A DNA stretch of 64,000 bases from Ecdyonurus torrentis (Eukaryota; Arthropoda; Insecta; Ephemeroptera; Heptageniidae), in the NCBI GenBank assembly GCA_949318235.1, contig OX439135.1:27846587-27910586 (forward strand). Reading direction: 5' to 3'. Each line of letters begins with the position of its first letter. Within the stretch, counting starts at the first letter, position 1. Below, in pieces: positions 49,623 to 60,935 of the stretch. Made by a program: the position numbers and the translations under genes. The notes under the pieces are model-generated. The model ran no database searches. It was not told where the DNA came from and saw only the letters and a list, made by a program, of their open reading frames with translations.

Positions 49623-49655
49623 TCTAACTAACTTTCATAACTAAATTCATTACAC

Positions 49656-49667
49656 TAGATAAGTGAC
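49656..49667 (+). repeat. Right copy of 12-bp target-site duplication of the Penelope-like element
   Basis: tagataagtgac directly follows the element, after which the 53-bp monomer continues in the correct phase with gtcaat. Confidence 0.6.
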
Positions 49668-50194
49668 GTCAATACTAACTATCAACTTAACTTTAGTTAT
49701 CTATGAAGTAGATAAATGATGCCATCTCTACTTCCATCTTGATTTTAGTATTGATGAAGTAAATAAGTGACGTCATCACTGACTATCAACTTGACTTTAG
49801 TTGTTTACGTAGTAGATATGTGACGTCATCACTGACTATTAACATGAATTTAGTAGTTTTGGAAGTAGATATGTGACGTCATCACTGACTATCATTTTGA
49901 CTTTAGTAGTGTATAAGGTAGATATGTGACGTCATCACTGACTATCAACTTGACTAAAGTAGTGTATGAAATAGATATGTGACGTCATCACTGACTATCA
50001 ATTTGATTTTAGTTGTGTATGAATTATATAAGTGACGTCATTACTGACTATCAACTGGTCTTTAGTAGTGAATGAAATAGATAAGTGACGTCAACTTGAT
50101 TTTAGTAGTGTATGAAGTAGAATTGCAACGTCAACACTGACTATCAATTTGACTTTAGTAGTGAATGAAGTAGATAAGTGACGTCATCACTGAC
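49656..50194 (+). repeat. 53-bp satellite array, last block
   Basis: About 10 monomers, same orientation as all others, some shortened (gacgtcaacttgatt near 50090). It ends at catcactgact, where the inverted 342-bp array begins. Confidence 0.92.
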
Positions 50195-51800
50195 TCAGTT
50201 TTTGAGAAATTTCTAATTTTCTTACCGTTGTCTATAGCATTGTAGCCCATATGAAGAAAAAAAAAGTTTGTAACTCGAGTTTTAATTGAGATGGAAAGTT
50301 GTGGTTTTGAAAAAAAGTGATGCCAAACGCTCTATAAAACTAAATTCACCTCTAGAAACAAAATGGAGAAAAAAAAAACTTTCGAAAAAAATTGTGTTTT
50401 TCAGATTCTGAAAACGATTTTTGATGATATCTCAGAAACTAATAATGCTACAGACTTACGATTTGAACTGAAATGTATCACTTTGAAATGTCTAACGAAA
50501 AGTTTATTACACTTTAGTCGCAAAAAATAAAACTTTCTCAGTTTTTGAGAATTTTCGTATTTTCTTACCGAAGTCTATAGCATTGTAGCCCATATGAAGA
50601 AAAAAAAAGTTTGTAACTCGAGTTTTAATTGAGATTGAAAGTTGCGGTTTTGAAATAAAGTGATGCAAAACGCTCTATAGTTTTAAATTCACCTCTAGAA
50701 ACAAATTGGAGAAAAATAATTATTCCAAAAAAATTGTGTTTTTCAGTTTCTGAAAACGATTTTTGATGATATCTGAGAAACTAATAATGCTACAGACTTA
50801 CGGTTTGAACTGAAATGTATCACTTTGAAATGTCTTATGAAAAGTTTATAACCTTTTAGTCGCAAAAACTAAAACTTTCTTAGTATTTGAGAATTTTCGA
50901 ATTTTCTTACCGAAGTCTATTGCATTGTAGCCCATATAAAGAAAAAAAAGTTTGTAACTCGAGTTCTAATTGAGATGTAAAGTTGTGGTTTTGAAATAAA
51001 GTGATGCAAAACTCTCTATAAAACTAAATTCACCTCTAGAAACAAAATGGAGAAAAAAAAATTTTCGAAAAAAATTGTGTTTTTCAGATTCTGAAAACGA
51101 TTTTTGATGATATCTCAGAAACTATAAATGCTACAGACTTACGGTTTGAACTGAAATGTATCACTTTGAAATGTCTAACGAAAAGTTTATTACACTTTAG
51201 TCGCAAAAAATAAAACTTTCTCAGTTTTTTAGAATTTTCGTATTTTCTTACCGAAGTCAATGCATTGTAGCCCATATGAAGAAAAAAAAAGTTTGTAAAT
51301 CGAGTTCCAATTGAGATAGAAAGTTGCGGTTTTGAAATAAAGTTATGCAAAACATTCTATAGTTTTAAATTCACCTCTAGAAACAAAATTGAGAAAAAAA
51401 AAATTTCGAAAAAAATTGTGTTTTTTAGATTCTGAAAACGATTTTTGATGATATCTCAGAAACTAATAATGCTACAGACTTACGGTTTGAACTAAAATTT
51501 ATCGCTTTGAAATGTCTTATGAAAAGTTTATAACACTTTAGTCGCAAAAACTAAAACTTTCTTAGTATTTGAGAATTTTCGAATTTTCTTACCGAAGTCT
51601 ATAGCATTGTAGCCCATATATGGAAAATAAAAGTTTGTAACTCGAGTTCTAATTGAGATGTAAAGTTGTGGTTTTGAAATAAAGTGATGCAAAACGCTCT
51701 ATAGTACTAAATTCACCTCTAGAAACAAATTTGAGAAAAATAATTTTTCCAAAAAAATTGTCTTTTTCAGTTTCTGAAAACGATTTTTGATGATATCTCA

Positions 51801-54800
51801 GAACTCGAGGTTTAATTAAGATGGAAAGTAGTAGTTTTGAAATAAAGTGATGCAAAACGCTCTATAGTACTAAATTCACCTCTAGAAACAACATTGAGAG
51901 AAAAAAATTTCGAAAAAAATTGTGTTTTTCAGATTCTGAAAACGATTTTTGATGATATCTCAGAAACAATTAATGCTACAGACTTACAGTTTTAACTGAA
52001 ATGTATCACTTTGAAATGGCTTATAAAAAGTTTATTACATTTTAGTCGCAAAAAAAAACTTTCTCAGTTTTTGAAAATTTTAGTATTTGCTTACCGAAGT
52101 CTATAGCATTGTAGCCCATGTAAAGAAAAAAAAAGTTTGTAACTCGAGTTTTAATTGAGAAAGAAAGTTGCGGTTTTGAAATAAAGTGATGCAAAACGCT
52201 CTATAGTTTTAAATTCACCTCTAGAAACAAATTTGAGAAAAATAATTTTTCCAAAAAAATTGTGTTTTTCAGTTTCTGAAAACGATTTTTGATGAAATCT
52301 CAGAAACTAATAATGCTACAGACTTACGGTTTCAACTGAAATATATCACTTTGAAATGTCTTATGAAAAGTTTATAACACTTTAGTCGCAAAAACTAAAA
52401 CTTTCTTAGTATTTGAGAATTTTCGAATTTTCTTGCCGAAAACTATAGCATTGTAGCCCATATGAAGAAAATAAAAGTTTGTAACTCGAGTTCTAATTGA
52501 GATGTAAAGTTGTGGTTTTGAAATAAAGTGATGCAAAACGCTCTATAGTACTAAATTCACCTCTAGAAACAAAATTCAGAAAAAAAAAATTTCGAAAAAA
52601 ATTGTGTTTTTTAGATTCTAAAAACGATTTTTGATGACATCTCAGAAACTAATAATGCTACAGACTTACGGTTTGAACTAAAATGTATCACTTTGAAATG
52701 TCTAATGAAAAGTTTATAACACTTTAGTCGCAAAAACTAAAACTTTCTCAGTTTTTGAGAATTTTCGAAATTTCTTACCGAAGTTTATAGCATTGTAGCC
52801 CATATGAAGAAAAAAAAGGTTTGTAACTTGAGTTCTAATTGAGATGTAAAGTTGTGGTTTAGAAATAAAGTGATGCAAAACGCTCTATAGTACTAAATTT
52901 ACCTCTAGAAACAAAATTGAGAAAAAAAAATTTTCGAAAAAAATTGTGTTTTTCAGATTCTGAAAACGATTTTTGATGATATCTCAGAAACTAATAATGC
53001 TACAGACTTACGGTTTGAACTGAAATGTATCACTTTGAAATGTCTTATAAAAAGTTTATAACACTTTAGTCGCAAAAACTAAAACTTTCTTAGTATTTGA
53101 GAATTTTCGAATTGTCTTGCCGAAAACTATAGCATTGTAGCCCATATGAAGAAAAAAAAAGTTTGTAACTCGAGTTCTAATTGAGATGTAAAGTTGTGGT
53201 TTTGAAATAAAGTGATGCAAAACGCTCTATAGTACTAAATTCATCTCTAGAAACAAATTTGAGAAAAATAATTTTTCCAAAAAAATTGTGTTTTTCAGTT
53301 TCTGAAAACGATTTTTGATGATATCTCAGAAACTAATAATGCTACAGACTTACGGTTTGAACTGAAATGTATCACTTTGAAATGTCTAACGAAAAGTTTA
53401 TAACACTTAAGTCGCAAAAATTAAAACTTTCTCAGTTTTTGAGAACTTTCGAATTTTCTTACCGAAGTCTATATAGCATTGTAGCCCATATGAAGAAAAA
53501 AAAAGTTTGTTACTCGAGTTCTAATTGAGATGTAAAGTTGTGGTTTTGAAATAAAGTGATGCAAAACGCTCTATAGTACTAAATTCACCTCTAGAAACAA
53601 AATTGAGAAAAAAAAATTTTCGAAAAAAATTGTGTTTTTCAGATTCTGAAAACGATTTTTGATGATATCTCAGAAACTAATGATGCTACAGACTTACTGT
53701 TTAAACTGAAATCTATCACTTTGAAATGTCTTATTAAAAGTTTATTACACTTTAGTCGCAAAAATTAAAACTTTCTCAGTTTTTGAGAATTTTCGAATTT
53801 TCTTACCGAAGTTTATAGCATTGTAGCCCATATTAAGAAAAAAAAAGTTTGTAACTCGAGTTCTAATTGAGATGTAAAGTTGTGGTTTTAAAATAAATTG
53901 ATGCAAAACGCTCTATAGTACTAAATTCATCTCTAGAAACAAAATTGAGAAAAAAAATTTTTCGAAAAAAATTGTGTTTTTCAGTTTTTGAAAACGATTT
54001 TTGATGATATCTCAGAAACTAATAATGCTACAGACTTACGGTTTGAACTGAAATGTATCACTTTGAAATGTCTTATGAAAAGTTTATAACACTTTAGTCG
54101 CAAAAACTAAAACTTTCTTAGTATTTGAGAATTTTCGAGTTTTCTTACCGAAGTCTATAGCATTGTAGCCCATATAAAGAAAAAAAAAGTTTGTAACTCG
54201 ATTTTTAATTGAGATAGAGAGTTGCGGTTTTGAAATAAAGTGATGCAAAACGCTCTATAGTACTAAATTTACCTCTAGAAACAAAATTGAGAAAAAAAAA
54301 TTTTCGAAAAAAATTGTGTTTTTCAGTTTCTGAAAACGATTTTTGATGATATCTCAAAAACTAATAATGCTACAGACTTACGGTTTGAACTGAAATGTAT
54401 CATTTTGAAATGTCTAACGAAAAGTTTATTACACTTTAGTCGCAAAAAATAAAACTTTCTCAGTTTTTGAGAATTTTCGTATACTCTTACCGAAGTCTAT
54501 AGCATTGTAGCCCATATGAAGAAAAAAAAATTTTGTAACTCGAGTTCCAATTGAGATAGAAAGTTGCGGTTTTGAAATAATGTGATGCAAACGCTCTATA
54601 GTTTTAAATTCACCTCTAGAAACAAATTTGAGAAAAATAATTTTTTCAAAAAAATTGTGTTTTTCAGATTCTGAAAACGATTTTTGATGATATCTCAGAA
54701 ACTAATAATGCTACAGACTTATAATTTGAACTGAAAAGTATCACTTTGAAATGTCTTATAAAAAGTTTATAACACTTTAGTCGCAAAAACTAAAACTTTC

Positions 54801-55759
54801 TCAGTTTTTGAGAATTTTCGAATTTTCTTACCAAAGTCTAAAGCATTGTAGCCCATATGAAGAAAAAAAAAGTTTGTAACTTGAGTTCTAATTGAGATAT
54901 AAAGTTGTGGTTTAGAAATAAAGTGATGCAAAACGCTCTATAGTACTAAATTTAGCTCTAGAAACAAAATTGTGAAAAAAAAATTTGCGAAAAAAATTGT
55001 GTTTTTCAGATTCTGAAAACGATTTTTGATGATATCTCAGAAACTAATAATGCTACAGACTTACGGTTTGAACTGAAATGTATCACTTTGAAATGTCTAA
55101 CGAAAAGTTTATTACACTTTAGTCGCAAAAAATAAAACTTTCTCAGTTTTTTAGAATTTTCGTATTTTCTTACCGAAAATACATTAAAATACGAAAATAC
55201 GAAATACGAAAAAAATGCATTGGCATTGTAGCCCATATGAAGAAAAAAAAAGTTTGTAACTCGAGTTCCAATTGAGATAGAAAGTTGCGGTTTTGAAATA
55301 AAGTGATGCAAAACATTCAATAGTTTTAAATTCACCTCTAGAAAAAAAATTGAGAATAGTATTTTTTCTAAAAAATTGTGTTTTTCAGTTTCTGAAAACG
55401 ATTTTTGATGATATCGCAGAAACTAATAATGCTACAGACTTACGGTTTGAACTAAAATTTATCGCTTTGAAATGTCTTATGAAAAGTTTATAACACTTTA
55501 GTCGCAAAAACTAAAACTTTCTTTGTATTTGAGAATTTTCGAATTTTCTTACCGAAGTCTATAGCATTGTAGCCCATATGAAGAAAATAAAAGTTTGTAA
55601 CTCGAGTTCTAATTGAGATGTAAAGTTGTGGATTTGAAATAAAGTGATGCAAAACGCTCTATAGTACTAAATTCACCTCTAGAAACAAATTTGAGAAAAA
55701 AAAATTTCGAAAAAAATTGTGTTTTTCAGTTTCTGAAAACGATTTTTGATGATATCTCA
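51801..55759 (-). repeat. Higher-order unit of the inverted 342-bp array (3,959 bp), copy 1
   Basis: Starts at a shortened monomer in which ctcag is joined directly to aactcgagg, removing roughly 183 bp between two aact words. The same shortened monomer reappears 3,959 bp later. Eleven full monomers, the 159-bp remnant and a 38-bp insertion near 55183 account for the length. Confidence 0.82.
55183..55223. other. 38-bp templated-looking insertion in a 342-bp monomer
   Basis: After cttaccga the usual agtctatag is replaced by repeated aatacgaaaatacgaa words. These are the reverse complement of the ttttcgtattttc just upstream, suggesting a replication or repair slip that copied nearby sequence in inverted orientation. 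Confidence 0.7.
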
Positions 55760-58700
55760 GAACTCGAGGTTTAATTAAGATGGAAAGTTGTAGTTTTGAA
55801 ATAAAGTGATGCAAAACGCTCTATAGTACTAAATTCACCTCTAGAAACAACATTGAGAAAAAAAAATTTCGAAAAAAATTGTGTTTTTCAGATTCTGAAA
55901 ACGATTTTTGATGATATCTCAGAAACAATTAATGCTACACACTTACGGTTTTAACTGAAATGTATCACTTTGAAATGGCTTATAAAAAGTTTATTACATT
56001 TTAGTCGCAAAAAAAAACTTTCTCAGTTTTTGAAAATTTTAGTATTTTCTTACCGAAGTCTATAGCATTGTAGCCCATATGAAGAAAAAAAAATTTTGTA
56101 ACTCGAGTTTTAATTGAGAAAGAAAGTTGCGGTTTTGAAATAAAGTGATGCAAAACGCTCTATAGTTTTAAATTCACCTCTAGAAACAAATTTGAGAAAA
56201 ATAATTTTTCCAAAAAAATTGTGTTTTTCAGTTTCTGAAAACGATTTTTGATGAAATCTCAGAAACTAATAATGCTACAGACTTACGGTTTCAACTGAAA
56301 TATATCACTTTGAAATGTCTTATGAAAAGTTTATAACACTTTAGTCGCAAAAACTAAAACTTTCTTAGTATTTGAGAATTTTCGAATTTTCTTGCCGAAA
56401 ACTATAGCATTGTAGCCCATATGAAGAAAATAAAAGTTTGTAACTCGAGTTCTAATTGAGATGTAAAGTTGTGGTTTTGAAATAAAGTGATGCAAAACGC
56501 TCTATAGTACTAAATTCACCTCTAGAAACAAAATTGAGAAAAAAAAAATTTCGAAAAAAATTGTGTTTTTTAGATTCTGAAAACGATTTTTGATGATATC
56601 TCAGAAACTAATAATGCTACAGACTTACGGTTTGAACTAAAATGTATCACTTTGAAATGTCAAATGAAAAGTTTATAACACTTTAGTCGCAAAAACTAAA
56701 ACTTTCTCAGTTTTTGAGAATTTTCGAATTTTCTTACCGAAGTTTATAGCATTGTAGCCCATGCCCATATGAAGAAAAAAAAGGTTTGTAACTTGAGTCC
56801 TAATTGAGATGTAAAGTTGTGGTTTAGAAATAAAGTGATGCAAAACGCTCTATAGTACTAAATTTACCTCTAGAAACAAAATTGAGAAAAAAAAATTTCG
56901 AAAAATTTTTTGTTTTTCAGATTCTAAAAACGATTTTTGATAATATCTCAGAAACTAATAATGCTACAGACTTACGGTTTGAACTGAAATGTATCACTTT
57001 GAAATGTCTTATAAAAAGTTTATAACACTTTAGTCGCAAAAACTAAAACTTTCTTAGTATTTGAAAATTTTCGAATTGTCTTGCCGAAAACTATAGCATT
57101 GTAGCCCATATGAAGAAAAAAAAAGTTTGTAACTCGAGTTCTAATTGAGATGTAAAGTTGTGGTTTTGAAATAAAGTGATGCAAAACGCTCTATAGTACT
57201 AAATTCATCTCTAGAAACAAATTTAAGAAAAATAATTTTTCCAAAAAAATTGTGTTTTATAGTTTCTGAAAACGATTTTTGATGATATCTCTGAAACTAA
57301 TAATGCTACAGACTTACGGTTTGAACTGAAATCTATCACTTTGAAATGTCTTATTAAAAGTTTATTACACTTTAGTCGCAAAAATTAAAACTTTCTCAGT
57401 TTTTGAGAATTTTCGAATTTTCTTACCGAAGTCTATAGCATTGTAGCCCATATGAAGAAAAAAAAAGTTTGTAACTCGAGTTCTAATTGAGATGTTAAGT
57501 TGTGGTTTTAAAATAAATTGATGCAAAACGCTCTATAGTACTAAATTCATCTCTAGAAACAAAATTGAGAAAAAATTTTTTTCGAAAAAAATTGTGTTTT
57601 TCAGTTTCTGAAAACGATTTTTGATGATATCTCAGAAACTAATAATGCTACAGACTTACGGTTTGAACTGAAATGTATCACTTTGAAATGTCTTATGAAA
57701 AGTTCATAACACTTTAGTCGCAAAAACTAAAACTTTCTTAGTATTTGAGAATTTTCGAATTTTCTTACCGAAGTCTATAGCATTGTAGCCCATATGAAGA
57801 AAAAAAAAGTTTGTAACTCGAGTTCTAATTGAGATGTAAAGTTGTGGTTTTGAAATAAAGTGATGCAAAACGCTCTATAGTACTAAATTCACCTCTAGAA
57901 ACAAAATTGAGGAAAAACATTTTTCGAAAAAAATGTGTTTTTCAGTTTTTGAAAACGATTTTTGATGATATCTCAAAAACTAATAATGCTACAGACTTAC
58001 GGTTTGAACTGAAATGTATCATTTTGAAATGTCTAACGAAAAGTTTATTACACTTTAGTCGCAAAAAATAAAACTTTCTCAGTTTTTGAGAATTTTCGTA
58101 TATTCTTACCGAAGTCTATAGCATTGTAGCCCATATGAAGAAAAAAAAATTTTGTAACTCGAGTTCCAATTGAGATAGAAAGTTGCGGTTTTGAAATAAT
58201 GTGATGCAAAACGCTCTATAGTTTTAAATTCACCTCTAGAAACAAATTTGAGAAAAATAATTTTTTCAAAAAAATTGTGTTTTTCAGTTTCTGAAAACGA
58301 TTTTTGATGATATCTCAGAAACTAATAATGCTACAGACTTATGGTTTGAACTGAAAAGTATCACTTTGAAATGTCTTATGAAAAGTTTATAACACTTTAG
58401 TCGCAAAAACTAAAACTTTCTTAGTATTTAAGAATTTTCGAATTTTCTTACCGAAGTCTATAGCATTGTAGCCCATATGAAGAAAAAAAAAGTTTGTAAC
58501 TCGAGTTCTAATTGAGATAGAAAGTTGCGATTTTGAAATAATGTGATGCAAAACGCTCTATAGTACTAAATTCACCTCTAGAAACAAAATGGAGAAAAAA
58601 AAATTTTCGAAAAAAATTGTGTTTTTCAGAGTCTGAAAACGATTTTTGATGATATCTCAGAAACTAATAATGCTACAGACTTACGGTTTGAACTGAAATG

Positions 58701-59400
58701 TATCACTTTGAAATGTCTTATGAAAAGTTTATAACACTTAAGTCGCAAAAATTAAAACTTTCTCAGTTTTTGAGAACTTTCGAATTTTCTTACCGAAGTC
58801 TATAGCATTGTAGCCCATATGAAGAAAAAAAAAGTTTGTAACTCGAGTTCTAATTGAGATGTTAAGTTGTGGTTTTAAAATAAATTGATGCAAAACGCTC
58901 TATAGTACTAAATTCATCTCTAGAAACAAAATTGAGAAAAAAAATTTTTCGAAAAAAATTGTGTTTTTCAGTTTCTGAAAACGATTTTTGATGATATCTC
59001 AGAAACTAATAATGCTACAGACTTACGGTTTGAACTGAAATGTATCACTTTGAAATGTCTTATGAAAAGTTTATAACACTTTAGTCGCAAAAACTAAAAC
59101 TTTCTTAGTATTTGAGAATTTTCGAATTTTCTTACCGAAGTCTATAGCATTGTAGCCCATATGAAGAAAAAAAAAGTTTGTAACTCGAGTTCTAATTGAG
59201 ATGTAAAGTTGTGGTTTTGAAATAAAGTGATGCAAAACGCTCTATAGTACTAAATTCACCTCTAGAAACAAAATTGAGAAAAAAAAATTTTCGAAAAAAA
59301 TTGTGTTTTTCAGTTTCTGAAAACGATTTTTGATGATATCTCAAAAACTAATAATGCTACAGACTTACGGTTTGAACTGAAATGTATCATTTTGAAATGT
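55760..59400 (-). repeat. Higher-order unit of the inverted 342-bp array, copy 2 (shortened by one monomer)
   Basis: Tracks copy 1 with an offset of 3,959 bp at first (cttgccgaa at 52432 and 56391), then 3,619 bp from about 57.3 kb on, because two monomers were fused and one lost. It lacks the 38-bp insertion. The right limit is approximate, since the four-monomer repeat overlaps it. Confidence 0.7.
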
Positions 59401-60935
59401 CTAACGAAAAGTTTATTACACTTTAGTCGCAAAAAATAAAACTTTCTCAGTTTTTGAGAATTTTCGTATATTCTTACCGAAGTCTATAGCATTGTAGCCC
59501 ATATGAAGAAAAAAAAATTTTGTAACTCGAGTTCTAATTGAGATAGAAAGTTGCGGTTTTGAAATAATGTGATGCAAAACGCTCTATAGTTTTAAATTCA
59601 CCTCTAGAAACAAATTTGAGAAAAATAATTATTTCAAAAAAATTGTGTTTTTCAGTTTCTGAAAACGATTTTTGATGATATCTCAGAAACTAATAATGCT
59701 ACAGACTTATGGTTTGAACTGAAAATTATCACTTTGAAATGTCTTATGAAAAGTTTATAACACTTAAGTCGCAAAAACTAAAACTTTCTTAGTATTTGAG
59801 AATTTTCGAATTTTCTTACCGAAGTCTATAGCATTGTAGCCCATATGAAGAAAAAAAAAGTTTGTAACTTGAGTTCTAATTGAGATGTAAAGTTGTGGTT
59901 TTAAAATAAAGTGATGCAAAACGCTCTATAGTACTAAATTCACCTCTAGAAACAAAATTGAGAAAAAAATTTTTTCGAAAAAAATTGTGTTTTTCAGTTT
60001 CTGAAAACGATTTTTGATGATATCTCAGAAACTAATAATGCTACAGACTTATGGTTTGAACTGAAAAGTATCACTTTGAAATGTCTTATGAAAAGTTTAT
60101 AACACTTTAGTCGCAAAAACTAAAACTTTCTCAGTTTTTGAGAATTTTCGAATTTTCTTACCAAAGTCTAAAGCATTGTAGCCCATATAAAGAAAAAAAA
60201 AGTTTGTAACTTGAGTTCTAATTGAGATAGAAAGTTGCGGTTTTGAAATAATGTGATGCAAAACGCTCTATAGTACTAAATTCACCTCTAGAAACAAAAT
60301 TGAGAAAAAAAAAATTTCGAAAAAAATTGTGTTTTTCAGATTCTGAAAACGATTTTTGATGATATCTCAGAAACTAATAATGCTACAGACTTACGGTTTG
60401 AACTGAAATGTATCACTTTGAAATGTCTTATGAAAAGTTTATAACACTTAAGTCGCAAAAATTAAAACTTTCTCAGTTTTTGAGAACTTTCGAATTTTCT
60501 TACCGAAGTCTATAGCATTGTAGCTGATATGAAGAAAAAAAAAGTTTGTAACTTGAGTTCTAATTGAGATGTAAAGTTGTGGTTTTGAAATAAAGTGATG
60601 CAAAACGCTCTATAGTACTAATTTCACCTCTAGAAACAAAATTGAGAAAAAAAATTTTCGAAAAAAATTGTGTTTTTTAGATTCTGAAAACGATTTTTGA
60701 TGATATCTCAGAAACTAATAATGCTACAGACTTACGGTTTGAACTGAAATGTATCACTTTGAAATGTCTTATGAAAAGTTTATAACACTTTAGTCGCAAA
60801 AACTAAAACTTTCTTAGTATTTGAAATTTTCGAATTTTCTTACCGAAGTCTATATCATTGTAGCCCATATGAAGAAAAAAAAAAGTGTGTAACTCGAGTT
60901 CTAATTGAGATGTTAAGTTGTGGTTTTAAAATAAA
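58200..60935 (-). repeat. Four-monomer higher-order repeat (1,368 bp) in the inverted array
   Basis: The variant aaataatgtgatgc occurs at 58200 and 59568, exactly four 342-bp monomers apart, and the neighbouring variants (gtatattcttacc, gacttatggtttg) keep the same spacing. A locally amplified four-monomer unit is the simplest reading; the right limit is approximate. Confidence 0.65.

Larger units (their letters stand above)
47471..49655 (-). mobile_element. Penelope-like retroelement, 5'-truncated
   Basis: 2,185 bp of non-satellite sequence flanked by a 12-bp direct repeat. On the minus strand it reads RT plus GIY-YIG frame, then about 300 bp of 3' region with a short CA run, a long T tract, and a hammerhead ribozyme motif near the 3' end. 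That combination is characteristic of Penelope-like elements, which carry such ribozymes in their terminal repeats. The 5' part (upstream terminal repeat and first protein segment) is missing, as is common for these elements. At the truncated end an 11-bp word (ctaactttcat on +) occurs twice, 16 bp apart, possibly filler made at integration. It is the only copy in the window and lies outside the recently duplicated units. Confidence 0.93.
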
